Assembly (NCBI GenBank): GCA_033875255.1
Contig: JAWZSN010000006.1
Span: 62,001-126,000, forward strand
Length of the DNA stretch: 64,000 bases
Source: Marinimicrococcus sp033875255
GTDB lineage: Bacteria; Pseudomonadota; Alphaproteobacteria; Geminicoccales; Geminicoccaceae
Direction of reading: 5' to 3'
Positions 17,166 through 27,420 of this stretch are shown piece by piece. A program made the position numbers and the translations under genes. The first letter of the stretch is position 1; every line of letters begins with the position of its first letter. The notes beneath the pieces were generated by a model. It did no database searches and had not been told where the DNA came from. It saw only the letters and a list, made by a program, of their open reading frames with translations.

Positions 17166-18596
17166 TCAGTCCTGCGCGGCGAGGCGCTTGGCCTTCTCGA
17201 TGGCCTCCTCGATCGCGCCCACCATGTAGAACGCGGCCTCGGGGAGGTCGTCGTAGTCGCCGTTGCAGATGCCCTTGAAGCCCTTGATGGTGTCCTCGAT
17301 GGACACGAGCTTGCCGGGCGAGCCGGTGAACACCTCGGCCACGAAGAAGGGCTGGCTCAAGAAGCGCTGGATCTTGCGCGCCCGCGAAACCACCAGCTTG
17401 TCCTCCTCGGACAGCTCGTCCATGCCCAGGATGGCGATGATGTCCTGGAGCGCCTTGTAGCGCTGCAGCATCTCCTGGACCTCACGGGCGACGCGGTAGT
17501 GCTCCTCGCCGACGACCGACGGCTCGAGGATCCGCGAGGTCGAGTCGAGCGGGTCCACGGCCGGGTAGATGCCCAGCTCGGCGATCTGCCGCGAGAGCAC
17601 CGTGGTGGCGTCAAGATGGGCGAAGGTGGTGGCCGGGGCCGGGTCGGTGAGGTCGTCGGCGGGCACATACACCGCCTGCACCGAGGTGATCGAGCCCTTC
17701 TTGGTCGAGGTGATCCGCTCCTGCAGCGCGCCCATGTCGGTGCCCAGGGTCGGCTGGTAGCCCACCGCCGAGGGGATGCGGCCGAGCAGCGCCGACACCT
17801 CGGAGCCCGCCTGGGTGAAGCGGAAGATGTTGTCGACGAAGAACAGAACGTCCTGGCCCTCCTGGTCGCGGAAATATTCCGCCACCGTCAGGCCGGTGAG
17901 CGCCACGCGGGCACGCGCGCCGGGCGGCTCGTTCATCTGGCCGTAGACCAGCGCCACCTTCGACTTCTCGGGGCTCTCGAGGTCGATGACGCCCGACTCC
18001 ATCATCTCGTGATAAAGGTCGTTGCCCTCACGGGTACGCTCGCCAACGCCGGCGAAGACCGACACGCCGCCGTGCGCCTTCGCGATGTTGTTGATGAGCT
18101 CCATGATGAGCACGGTCTTGCCCACGCCGGCGCCGCCGAAGAGGCCGATCTTGCCGCCCTTGGGGTAGGGGGTGAGCAGATCGACGACCTTGATGCCGGT
18201 GACCAGCACCTCGGCCTCGGTCGACTGGTCGACGAAGAGCGGGGCCGGCGCGTGGATCGGGGCGGTGACTGACGACTTGACCGGGCCGCGCTCGTCGACC
18301 GGCTCGCCGATGACGTTGAGAATGCGGCCCAGCGTCTCGCGGCCGACCGGGACGGTGATCGCCGCCCCGGTGTCCACAACCTCCTGGCCGCGGGTCAGGC
18401 CGTCGGTGCCATCCATGGCAATGGCGCGGACCGTCGACTCGCCCAGATGCTGCGCCACCTCGAGGACCAGCCGCTGCCCCCGGTTATCGGTGTGCAGCGC
18501 GTTCAAGATCGCCGGGAGCGCCCCGTCGAACTGCACGTCGACCACGGCACCCGTCACCTGGGTGATCCGGCCGGTAGCTACGTTGCCCTTGCTCAC
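17166..18596 (-). CDS. atpD: ATP synthase beta subunit
   Basis: Beta is the catalytic subunit of F1. The 476-residue protein has the Walker A motif GGAGVGKT at residues 154-161 and the catalytic Glu/Arg stretch GERTREG at 185-191, with the DELSEED motif present as DELSEEDK near residue 395. It starts with a GTG at 18596 and lies 38 bases after atpG within the operon. The length is normal. Confidence 0.98.
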   Translation of the reverse strand: MSKGNVATGRITQVTGAVVDVQFDGALPAILNALHTDNRGQRLVLEVAQHLGESTVRAIAMDGTDGLTRGQEVVDTGAAITVPVGRETLGRILNVIGEPVDERGPVKSSVTAPIHAPAPLFVDQSTEAEVLVTGIKVVDLLTPYPKGGKIGLFGGAGVGKTVLIMELINNIAKAHGGVSVFAGVGERTREGNDLYHEMMESGVIDLESPEKSKVALVYGQMNEPPGARARVALTGLTVAEYFRDQEGQDVLFFVDNIFRFTQAGSEVSALLGRIPSAVGYQPTLGTDMGALQERITSTKKGSITSVQAVYVPADDLTDPAPATTFAHLDATTVLSRQIAELGIYPAVDPLDSTSRILEPSVVGEEHYRVAREVQEMLQRYKALQDIIAILGMDELSEEDKLVVSRARKIQRFLSQPFFVAEVFTGSPGKLVSIEDTIKGFKGICNGDYDDLPEAAFYMVGAIEEAIEKAKRLAAQD

Positions 18597-18634
18597 TGGC
18601 AGCTCGTCCCTTGCTACATTCTTCCGGCGGCGCG

Positions 18635-19522
18635 TCAGACGGCTTCCGCACCGGAGATGATTTCGATGAGTTCCTTGGTGATCTGCGCCTGGCGCTGACG
18701 GTTGTAGCTCAGTGTGAGCCTGTGGATCATGTCGCCCGCGTTGCGCGTGGCGCTGTCCATCGCCGCCATCCGGGCACCCTGCTCGCTGGCCGAATTCTCG
18801 AGCAGCGCGCCGAAGATCTGGATCGCCAGATTGCGGGGCAGCAGCTCGTCGAGGATCCTCTCCTCGCTCGGCTCGAACTCGTAGAGTGCTCCGCCTTCGG
18901 CGGCCGCCTCCTCGTCGCGCACCGGCGGCTCGACGGGAATCAGCTGCTTGAAGGTCAGGACCTGGGTGATCGCCGACTTGAACTTGTTGAATACCAGGGT
19001 GCAGACGTCGAACTCGCCGGCGTCGAACCTTTCCAGGATCTTGTCGGCGATGAGCTGCGCATCGCCGAAATCCACGCGGCGCTTGCCGGCGATTCCGTCG
19101 ACATACTCGACGATGATGTCACCGAACTCGCGGCGCAGCATGTCGCGGCCCTTGCGGCCCACGAGCATCAGCTTGACCTGCTTGCCCTCGGCCTGGAGGG
19201 CCGTGACGCGCCGGCGCACGCCGCGGACGATGGAGCTGTTGAAGCCGCCGCACAGGCCGCGGTCGGCAGTCGCCACCACGATCAGGTGCGTCTCGTCGCT
19301 GCCGGTGCCGCCAAGCAGGCGCGGAGCGTCCGGGAGATCCCGGACGCCCGCTGCCAGATTGGCGAGCATCGCCGACATACGGTCGGCGAACGGCCGCGAC
19401 GCCTCGGCCTGCTCCTGCGCCCGCTTCAGCTTGGACGCGGCCACGAGCTTCATGGCGCTCGTGATCTTGCGCGTCTGCTTGACGCTGTCGATGCGGTTGC
19501 GGAGTTCCTTGAGGCTGGCCAT
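18635..19522 (-). CDS. atpG: ATP synthase gamma subunit
   Basis: Gamma is the rotating central shaft of F1. The 295-residue protein starts MASLKELRNRIDSVKQTRKI, typical of the N-terminal coiled-coil strand, and ends with the matching C-terminal helix that includes MIHRLTLSYNRQRQ and ITKELIEI. The insert between them carries DRGLCGGFN. It lies nine bases after atpA. Confidence 0.97.
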   Translation of the reverse strand: MASLKELRNRIDSVKQTRKITSAMKLVAASKLKRAQEQAEASRPFADRMSAMLANLAAGVRDLPDAPRLLGGTGSDETHLIVVATADRGLCGGFNSSIVRGVRRRVTALQAEGKQVKLMLVGRKGRDMLRREFGDIIVEYVDGIAGKRRVDFGDAQLIADKILERFDAGEFDVCTLVFNKFKSAITQVLTFKQLIPVEPPVRDEEAAAEGGALYEFEPSEERILDELLPRNLAIQIFGALLENSASEQGARMAAMDSATRNAGDMIHRLTLSYNRQRQAQITKELIEIISGAEAV

Positions 19523-19531
19523 AGCGCTCTC

Positions 19532-21066
<1,535 letters not shown>

Positions 21067-21067
<1 letters not shown>

Positions 21068-21627
21068 CAGCCGACCCCTTTCATCGACAGCTCGAGCTGC
21101 TGCAGCTTGGCCTTCAAGGACGCATCGATCATGCGCGAGCCGACGCGGACCACCACGCCGGCGAGCAGGCTCGGATCGACCGAGCTGGTGAGGCTCACGG
21201 CCTTGCCCGCGAAGCTCGCCACGCTCTCCTTGATGGCGGCCATCTGCCGCTCGTCGAGCGGAGTTGCGGAAACCACCTCGGCAGTCGCCTCGCCGCGATG
21301 CTCGGCGAGCATGCCGCGGAAGGCTGCGACGATCGTACGAAGGGCGAACAGGCGACGCTTTTGCGCCAGCACGCCCAGGAAGTTGCGAACGAGCCCGCGA
21401 AGGCCGGCGCGATCGGCGATCGCGACGACCGCCCGCTCCTGTTCCTCGCGGCTGAGGACGGGGCTCTTGATGAGCCGTTCCATGTCGGCGCTCTCGTCGA
21501 GCAGCCGCACGACCCCGTCAAGGTCGCTCGCTACCTCGTCGAGTTTGTTCTGTTCGCGCGCTAGCTCGAACAGCGCCGTAGCATAGCGTGAGGCCAGGCC
21601 CGACGCCGTGGCTGATTTGGCAGGCAA
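21067..21627 (-). CDS. atpH: ATP synthase delta subunit
   Basis: Delta (OSCP) joins F1 to the peripheral stalk. From the TTG at 21627, the protein has 186 residues, the usual length, with the N-terminal helical bundle (ASRYATALFELAREQ) and a C-terminal part ending in LKAKLQQLELSMKG. The frame is open 30 codons further upstream, but that segment is not delta-like. GGGGAAG precedes the TTG by about six bases. It is the first gene of the F1 operon; the Fo genes are not in this window. Confidence 0.95.
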
Positions 21628-21715
21628 TCTGCGCTTCCCCGGCTGAATCGAGAGCTTGTCGGCAGGGAGGCGTGCAGCAGCGGCCGGCCCCTGCCCCCCG
21701 CGAAGGCGGTCCGGC

Positions 21716-21743
21716 AATTAACACAGGCAGGTGGGGGCCGCAA
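21716..21743 (-). promoter_or_regulatory. Candidate promoter of atpHAGDC
   Basis: Reading leftward, TTGCGG (complement of 21738-21743) is followed after 16 bases by TTAATT (complement of 21716-21721), with a TG just before the -10 region. It lies in the gap between the sirtuin gene and atpH. The match is modest. Confidence 0.3.
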
Positions 21744-21761
21744 GCGCGTGGTGCCGCTGGA

Positions 21762-22487
21762 TCAACCCCGACGGGCTGCAGAGTCCAAAAGCTCGTCGAC
21801 CAGCGCCGGCACGGTGCGCGCGGCCGGACCCGTGCGCCGCTCGGCAAAGCAGTGGCTCATCGCGGAAGGCTCGAGGTTGAGCTCGACCGTCCGCGCTTCG
21901 CCCGACTCGCGCGCCGCCTCGACGAACCCGGCGGCCGGATAGACCTGGCCGGACGTGCCGATGGACAGGAACAGGCCACAGCCCGAGAGCGCCGCGTAGA
22001 TCCGCTGGAGGCCATGCGGCATCTCGCCGAACCAGACCACGTCGGGGCGCAGCGTGCCGGCACTGCCACAGGCGAGGCAGGCGTCGGTGCAGTCGACGTC
22101 CCCGCGGCAGGCGCGCCCCTGCCCGCAGGCCTCGCAGCGGATCCGCAGCAGCTCGCCGTGCATGGGGATGAGCTGCCGCGAGCCGGCGCGCGCATGGAGG
22201 TCGTCGATGTTCTGGGTGACCAGCACGACCTCGCCCGGCCACTCGGCCTCGAGCCGGGCCAGCGCCAGATGCGCCGGGTTGGGCTGCACGCCCGGCTCGA
22301 GCAGCCGGCGGCGCCGCGCATTGTAGAACCGGTGGACCAGTGCCGGATCGCGCCGGAAGGCTTCCGGCGTCGCCACCTCCTCGAGCCGGCGCCCCTCCCA
22401 CAGCCCGCCCGGCCCGCGAAAGGTGGCGAGGCCCGATTCCGCGGAGATCCCGGCGCCGGTCAGCACGACGATGCGATCCACGGCCAT
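21762..22487 (-). CDS. cobB: Sir2 NAD-dependent protein deacylase
   Basis: Sirtuins remove acyl groups from lysine side chains using NAD. The 241-residue protein has GAGIS at 11-15, TQNID at 91-95 and the catalytic His110 (PMHGEL). A zinc site is formed by Cys118/Cys121 and Cys137/Cys140, with extra cysteines at 127 and 133. Tyr55 and Arg58 (FYNARRR) match the class III signature linked to removal of succinyl and malonyl groups. The ATG at 22487 follows GGGAGGCGGG. It lies upstream of, and in line with, the F1 operon. Confidence 0.93.
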   Translation of the reverse strand: MAVDRIVVLTGAGISAESGLATFRGPGGLWEGRRLEEVATPEAFRRDPALVHRFYNARRRRLLEPGVQPNPAHLALARLEAEWPGEVVLVTQNIDDLHARAGSRQLIPMHGELLRIRCEACGQGRACRGDVDCTDACLACGSAGTLRPDVVWFGEMPHGLQRIYAALSGCGLFLSIGTSGQVYPAAGFVEAARESGEARTVELNLEPSAMSHCFAERRTGPAARTVPALVDELLDSAARRG

Positions 22488-22568
22488 CCCGCCTCCCCTG
22501 CTCCGCGCTTGCGGTCGATCCTGCCCGCGGCGGCACCCGGAAGACACCCGCGGGACGGCGAGGCAGCT

Positions 22569-22682
22569 ATGCAGAAGGGCTGGAAGGAACGCAAGCCGGG
22601 GGCGATGCGCGTCGCGATGCACGCGAAGCAGCCTCGAGACCTGCACTGGAAGGAATACTTGGAGAAGTGGCTCCGGCGGTAG
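22569..22682 (+). CDS. Possible 37-residue microprotein, unproven
   Basis: A short open frame starts at an ATG five bases after GAGG and ends inside the antisense of tRNA-Asn. The translation is basic and aromatic, with three Trp, seven Lys and four Glu (for example KGWKERK and HWKEYLEK). This is unlike the Arg/Ala/Pro/Gly-rich shadow frames of this genome. No family was recognised. It may be chance, since nothing else supports expression and the 3' end overlaps a tRNA gene on the other strand. Confidence 0.3.
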   Translation: MQKGWKERKPGAMRVAMHAKQPRDLHWKEYLEKWLRR

Positions 22683-22742
22683 GATTCGAACCTACGACCC
22701 GACGGTTAACAGCCGTCTGCTCTACCACTGAGCTACGCCGGA
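22668..22742 (-). tRNA. tRNA-Asn (GTT)
   Basis: The minus strand folds as a standard cloverleaf: acceptor TCCGGCG with CGCCGGA, D-arm GCTC/GAGC, anticodon stem GACGG/CCGTC with loop CTGTTAA (anticodon GTT), and T-arm GTAGG/CCTAC with loop TTCGAAT. The discriminator is G and the 3' CCA is encoded. Confidence 0.97.
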
Positions 22743-23002
22743 ATGCCCGTTGGCCGGCGCCGTATAGCAACGTCCGCGGACCTTAGGAAGCCCCTTCTTC
22801 GAGGAATCTGCGGCAAGGGTGAAATAGATGCGACCACGCGCCGCCTCGCCGGTCCCGCCCTGCCGGCGGCAGGTTGCTCGCAGAACGACAGCAAGCCATT
22901 ACGACACAGCCGTCACAACCCAGTCCGGACAGGGCTTGCGCCCGAAGGCTTGCGACGTGAGGCTGCCGGCCGGGGCAGCAGGAAACGGGCGGAACAACAA
23001 CC

Positions 23003-23806
23003 ATGGACCTCCAAGCCGCAATCGCGTGCGGCGCACCCGACGCGCCGCTTGCGCTATCCGCGGCGCGCGGCCCCCACAGCGGCGGCGCGGGCGGCGGCGG
23101 CCCGCGCCAGCAGCGCCCGCTGCCGCTGCAGCCGCTCGATACCGGAGACGGCGCAGCGCGCCACTCGGCGGTCTACGACGCGCTGCGCGAGGCGCTGATG
23201 GACGGGCGGCTGGCGCCCGGCACGATCCTCACCATCCGCAAGGTGGCAAGGTCGCTGGGGACCAGCACGATGCCGGTGCGCGAGGCGCTGCACCGACTGG
23301 CGGCGCACGGTGCGCTGGAAAGCCTTCCCAATCGCTCCTACCGCCTCACCCTGATGAGCCGGAAGGCCTGGCGCCAGATCCTGGACATCAGGCTGCAGCT
23401 CGAGTGCCTGGCGGTGCGCCGGGCGGCGGGAAAGCTCTCGCCGGAGCAGCTGGCGCAGCTGGATGGGCTCGCCGCCGGGATGGCGGTGCAGCCGCTAGAG
23501 CCCCAGCGCTACCTGACGCTGAACCGCAACTTCCATTTCGCCATCTACGAGGCCACGGAGATGCCCGTCCTCGTGGAGCTCATCGGCATGATCTGGCTGC
23601 GGGTCGGACCGCTCCTGCACGCCTGCAGCAGCCCCTACGACGTCGCCACCGCCAATGAATGCCACGCAACGATCCTGAGGGCCCTGCGGGAGGGCGACGG
23701 CGAGACAGCCGCCGCGGCGCTGCGCGAGGATCTGCTGACCGCGGATCGCGCCCTGTTGCCCGGCCTGGAGGACAACGAGTCGGCGCCCGGCACGGAGGGC
23801 AGCTAG
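23003..23806 (+). CDS. GntR-family regulator, FadR/FCD subgroup
   Basis: This 267-residue regulator has a low-complexity, Gly-rich N-terminus (about residues 1-50) before the winged helix (SAVYDALREALMDGRL, then GTSTMPVREALHRLAAHG). An all-helical FCD effector domain follows. The His residues of its metal/ligand pocket are probably in NRNFHFAIYE and ANECHATIL. It begins at the ATG 23003. The effector and targets are unknown. A near-perfect palindrome lies about 120 bases after its stop, in the gap to the convergent aminotransferase. Confidence 0.88.
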   Translation: MDLQAAIACGAPDAPLALSAARGPHSGGAGGGGPRQQRPLPLQPLDTGDGAARHSAVYDALREALMDGRLAPGTILTIRKVARSLGTSTMPVREALHRLAAHGALESLPNRSYRLTLMSRKAWRQILDIRLQLECLAVRRAAGKLSPEQLAQLDGLAAGMAVQPLEPQRYLTLNRNFHFAIYEATEMPVLVELIGMIWLRVGPLLHACSSPYDVATANECHATILRALREGDGETAAAALREDLLTADRALLPGLEDNESAPGTEGS

Positions 23807-23926
23807 GCCGCTCCGTGCCGGACGCCTCGGCCGGGAGGGCACCGGCGATGTATCGGCAGCTTCGGGCTCGGCCGCTCTCCGGCGGCCTGGCCTGCCGAAT
23901 GCCACAGCCTTGGCCCGTGGTCTACT

Positions 23927-23948
23927 GTCAAGCGTGATCACACTTGAC
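23927..23948. repeat. 22-bp near-perfect palindrome, possible operator
   Basis: The arms GTCAAG and CTTGAC flank a GTGATCAC core, and the whole 22 bases are self-complementary except for one mismatched pair. It sits between the convergent ends of the GntR gene and the class IV aminotransferase gene. Length and symmetry fit a dimeric regulator site, but the position after both stops is unusual. It is not followed by a T run, so it is not a normal terminator. Confidence 0.45.
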
Positions 23949-23982
23949 CCGATCATATCCCGGTAGTGCGCGAACGCTGGGC

Positions 23983-24912
23983 CTAGCCCAGGTGCCGCAG
24001 GTACTGGGCCACGAAATCATGGTCCACGAAGCGCACATAGGCATCGATCAGCTTCTTGGTGACAGGGCCGTAGACCTGCCCCTCGGCGCCGATATGCACG
24101 CCGTTCATGGCGACCACCGGGCAGATGCAAAAGCTCGTCGATGTGATGAAGATCTCGTCGGCATTGTAGGCGTCGTAGAGATCGATGTCGGCCTCGCGAA
24201 CCTCCAGACCCTGCTCGCGCGCCAGATCGATCGCCGTCTGCCGGCTGACGCCGGGCAGCACCATGCGCTCGTGCGGCGTCAGGACCACGCCGTCACGAAC
24301 GACGAAGATGTTGGAGCCCAGCCCCTCGGAGAGATTGCCGTCGGTATCGAGCAGCACCGCCCAGGCGCCCGGGTCCTGGCTGTGGACCTCGTGCTCGGCG
24401 ACGAGGAGATTGAGGTAGTTGTGGGTCTTGGCGCGCGGCGTCAGCGACTGCGGCGGCGTGCGGCGCACCGACGGAACGACGACCCGGATCCCGTCGCGAT
24501 AGTAGGCGGCGCGCTCCTTGAAGGGCAGCGGCATGCATTCGCAGATCACCGTGGTCCCGTAATGGTCCCAGTTGTCGCCCTCGATCCGCTTCACGCCCCG
24601 CGAGATCCGCTGGCCGACCCAGTAATCGTCGTCGGCACCGAGCAGGTGGCGGTTGCGCTCGAACACCTCCTCGGTGATCCGGCACATCTCCTCGGGGCCC
24701 ATGCCCGGATCGATGCGCAGGTAGCGCAGCGAGCGGTAGAGCCGGTCGACATGCTCGCGCAGCTTGAAGAGACGGTGGCCGAAGGTCCGCGTCAGATCGA
24801 ACGCGCCGTCGCCGTAGATGAAACTGCGGTCGCGGAACGGCACCAGCACTTCGCTCTCCGGAACGAAGCGACCGTTGAAATAGGCTGTGCGCTCATTGGA
24901 ACGCGCTGACAT
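23983..24912 (-). CDS. Class IV aminotransferase (BCAT/D-amino-acid type)
   Basis: This 309-residue PLP enzyme of fold type IV has the catalytic Lys at residue 162 (PRAKTHNYLN), the phosphate-binding motif SEGLGSNIFV and the C-terminal EIFITSTSF. These features fit branched-chain aminotransferases and D-alanine aminotransferases. Sequence by eye does not separate them, and a second, more IlvE-like gene is present at 10.5 kb. The ATG at 24912 begins MSARSNERTAYFNGRF. It stands alone between tRNA-Cys upstream and the convergent GntR gene. Confidence 0.85.
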   Translation of the reverse strand: MSARSNERTAYFNGRFVPESEVLVPFRDRSFIYGDGAFDLTRTFGHRLFKLREHVDRLYRSLRYLRIDPGMGPEEMCRITEEVFERNRHLLGADDDYWVGQRISRGVKRIEGDNWDHYGTTVICECMPLPFKERAAYYRDGIRVVVPSVRRTPPQSLTPRAKTHNYLNLLVAEHEVHSQDPGAWAVLLDTDGNLSEGLGSNIFVVRDGVVLTPHERMVLPGVSRQTAIDLAREQGLEVREADIDLYDAYNADEIFITSTSFCICPVVAMNGVHIGAEGQVYGPVTKKLIDAYVRFVDHDFVAQYLRHLG

Positions 24913-25007
24913 TGCTTGCCTCCCCCGTATCGTACCGGCGGGTCGGGCGCAGCAGATCCAGGCAAGGCCGGCGCGCCCGCCGTCTGCTCTCTTTGTCGCG
25001 CAAAAGC

Positions 25008-25081
25008 TGGAGGCCCGGGCCGGAATCGAACCGACGTACGAGGATTTGCAGTCCTCTGCATGACCACTCTGCCACCGGGCC
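25008..25081 (-). tRNA. tRNA-Cys (GCA)
   Basis: The minus strand folds as a cloverleaf with acceptor GGCCCGG/CCGGGCC, anticodon stem GAGGA/TCCTC around loop CTGCAAA (anticodon GCA), and T-loop TTCGATT. The discriminator is T and the CCA end is encoded. Confidence 0.96.
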
Positions 25082-25092
25082 GTGGCAGGCGT

Positions 25093-25121
25093 TGTATAAG
25101 GAGCGCCCCGGCCACGGTCAA
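25093..25121 (-). promoter_or_regulatory. Promoter of tRNA-Cys
   Basis: Reading leftward, TTGACC (complement of 25116-25121) is followed after 17 bases by TATACA (complement of 25093-25098), and the tRNA begins 12 bases later. This is one of the best sigma-70-type matches in the window. Confidence 0.65.
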
Positions 25122-25217
25122 CTGCCGCGGCGCGCCGCTCTTGTCTGCCCGGCCGGGCGCCGGTAAGAGCGGGGCGGCTTCTGCCGCGCCGCCCGTCATC
25201 CAGTTGTTGGAAGCGCC

Positions 25218-25871
25218 ATGCTCGACTTCGCCGAGGCTCGCCGCAACATGGTCGAGAACCAGCTCCGCCCGAGCCGGATCGACGATCCGCGCCTCCTTGC
25301 CGCGATGGGGGAGGTGCCGCGCGAGCTGTTCCTGCCCAAGCCGTTGCGCGGCGTCGCCTACAGCGACGACGACATCGAGCTGGATCACGGCCATTTCCTG
25401 CTGGAGCCGCTGGCGCTGGCCAAGATGCTCCAGGTGGCGCAGCTGCGCTCCGACGAGGTGGCGCTGGTGATCGGCTGCAGCACCGGCTACGCGGCCGCGG
25501 TGATGGCCCGCCTCGCCGCCACCGTGTTCCTGCTGGTCGAGCCGGACGAGGACGTCACCGCGCTCGACCGGCTGCTCAACGAGCTGGGCTGCGCCAACGT
25601 GCTGATCCAGCAGGGGCCGCTGCGCGAGGGCCTGCCGAGCCAGGCACCGTTCGACGCGATCTTGCTGCCGGGCACGGTGCGCGAGGTGCCGGCGGCACTG
25701 CGCGAGCAGCTCGGCGACGGCGGCCGCCTGGTGACCGTGGTCAGCGACAGGCATGCGGGACGCGTCACGCTGTTCAGCAAGGTGGGCGGGGCGATCGGCC
25801 GGCGCACGCCGTTCGACGCCGGCACGCCCGAGCTGGTCGCGCTTCGCCCCGAACCACGCTTCGTCTTCTGA
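25218..25871 (+). CDS. Protein-L-isoaspartate methyltransferase homologue
   Basis: This 217-residue protein has the class I SAM-dependent methyltransferase fold of the PIMT family, starting FAEARRNMVENQLRPS. The glycine-rich motif I reads VIGCSTGYAAAV. The loop that in true PIMT carries the catalytic Thr/Ser (GQTISQP) is HFLLEP here, so repair activity on isoaspartate is doubtful. Its position just before tolC is common in Alphaproteobacteria, where the role is unclear. The ATG at 25218 starts the protein. Confidence 0.8.
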   Translation: MLDFAEARRNMVENQLRPSRIDDPRLLAAMGEVPRELFLPKPLRGVAYSDDDIELDHGHFLLEPLALAKMLQVAQLRSDEVALVIGCSTGYAAAVMARLAATVFLLVEPDEDVTALDRLLNELGCANVLIQQGPLREGLPSQAPFDAILLPGTVREVPAALREQLGDGGRLVTVVSDRHAGRVTLFSKVGGAIGRRTPFDAGTPELVALRPEPRFVF

Positions 25872-25882
25872 TCGCCCCTTAT

Positions 25883-25947
25883 CGCCAAATAGTTTCAACA
25901 TAGCGCCGAAAACTAGCTTTTTGCGATAGTCACTGTTAGATTTGGCG
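25883..25947. repeat. Inverted repeat in tolC promoter region
   Basis: CGCCAAAT at 25883-25890 and ATTTGGCG at 25940-25947 form eight-base arms 49 bases apart. The second arm ends two bases before the tolC ATG. The gap is AT-rich for this genome and probably holds the tolC promoter. The arms could form a long-range hairpin or bind a regulator. Confidence 0.3.
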
Positions 25948-25948
25948 C

Positions 25949-27328
25949 ATGCTCTGGCGCCACCTCGTCCTGCCCGTGCTTCTGGCCGTCCTGCCCCCGG
26001 CGGCGGCCGACGCAGCGCGTCTCGAGGAGGCGCTGGCGCTGGCCTATGCCGCCAGCCCCGAGCTCGAGGCGGCACGGGCGCGGCTGCGGGCCGTCGACGA
26101 GAACGTGCCGCGAGCACGCGCCGGCTGGTTCCCCGCCTTCGACGCCAGCAGCTCGGCGGGCTTCGCCAGCCGCAGCGGGCTGGACGGCGCGGAGACGTTC
26201 AGCACCAGCCGGCATGCCCTCACCCTGCGTCAGGAGCTCTACAGCGGCGGCGAGACCCGCGCCCTCGTGCGGCGCGCCGAAAGCGCCGTGCTGGCCGAGC
26301 GGGCGCGGCTCGCCCGGGTCGAGCAGGAGGTGCTGCTCGAGGTGGTGGCGGCCTACACCGCGGTGCTGCGCGACCAGGCATTGCTCGAGCTGGCGCTGAG
26401 CAACGAGGCCCGCCTGCGCCAGCAGCGCGAGGCCACCGGCGAGCGCTTCCGCCTGGGCCAGGTGACCCGCACCGACGTCGCCCAGGCCGAGACGCGCCAT
26501 GCCCGCGCCTCGGCCGACGCGACCCGCGCCAAGGGCGCCCTCACCGTCTCCCAGGCCGATTACGAGAAGGTGGTCGGCACGCCGCCCGAGCGGCTGGTGC
26601 CGGTCGCCGTGCCGGCGGGTCTGGTCGCCTCCGAGAGCGAGGCGCGGGCCGCCGCGCAGAGTCATCCGGCGGTGCTGGCAGCGCAGTACGGCCTGGACCA
26701 GGCAGAGGACGAGACGGCCGTCGCCCGGGCAGCGCTCAAGCCGCGTCTCAGCCTCACCGGCCAGGCGGGCTATGTCGACGACCCGGCAAGCGGCACCGGA
26801 GGGCTGCAGCAGGACATGTCGGTGGCGGCCGTGCTCACCGTGCCGCTCTATCAGGGCGGCGGCGATCATGCCCGGGTGCGGCAGAGCCGGCAGAGCGCCG
26901 CTCAGCGGGGCCATGAGCTCGACGCGGCGGTTCGCGCGGCCGGGCGCGATGCCGTGGCGGCGTGGCGCTCGCTCGCCAGCCTGCAGGCGCGGATGGACGC
27001 CCTCGAGACCCAGGCGCGTAGCGCCGAGCTGGCGGTGGAGGGGGTGCGCCAGGAGGCGCTGGCGGGGCTGCGCTCGGTGATCGACGTGCTCGATGCCGAG
27101 CAGGAGCTGGTGGAGGCCCGCGCCACCCTGGTCGAGGCCGGGCGCGAGGAGATGCTGGCGGCTTTCGCGCTGCTGGCGGCCACCGGTCGGCTGTCGGCGC
27201 AGTCCCTCGAGCTGCCGGTGGTGCTGTACGAGCCCGGCGATCATTATCGGGCAGTTCGCAACCGTTGGTTTGGCACAGGCGAACCGGAGTACGATACGGA
27301 GACCGCGCAAGATGAGGACGGGAGGTAG
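25949..27328 (+). CDS. tolC: TolC family outer-membrane protein
   Basis: TolC proteins form the outer-membrane channel of type I secretion and RND efflux. The 459-residue precursor has a signal peptide (about residues 1-21, ending at PPAAADA). Two repeated helical hairpin units follow, each with the long amphipathic helices typical of the family (LEEALALAYAASPELEAARARL at the first; a second unit from about residue 225). It follows the PIMT-like gene by 77 bases. The partner pump is not in this window. Confidence 0.92.
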   Translation: MLWRHLVLPVLLAVLPPAAADAARLEEALALAYAASPELEAARARLRAVDENVPRARAGWFPAFDASSSAGFASRSGLDGAETFSTSRHALTLRQELYSGGETRALVRRAESAVLAERARLARVEQEVLLEVVAAYTAVLRDQALLELALSNEARLRQQREATGERFRLGQVTRTDVAQAETRHARASADATRAKGALTVSQADYEKVVGTPPERLVPVAVPAGLVASESEARAAAQSHPAVLAAQYGLDQAEDETAVARAALKPRLSLTGQAGYVDDPASGTGGLQQDMSVAAVLTVPLYQGGGDHARVRQSRQSAAQRGHELDAAVRAAGRDAVAAWRSLASLQARMDALETQARSAELAVEGVRQEALAGLRSVIDVLDAEQELVEARATLVEAGREEMLAAFALLAATGRLSAQSLELPVVLYEPGDHYRAVRNRWFGTGEPEYDTETAQDEDGR

Positions 27329-27420
27329 CGGACATGCGTCCGGCGCATTATTGATGGGCGCAAATGCTGGCGCCCGGTCGGCAGCCGGACGCGCCCTGCG
27401 AGGACATGAGGAATGACGCG

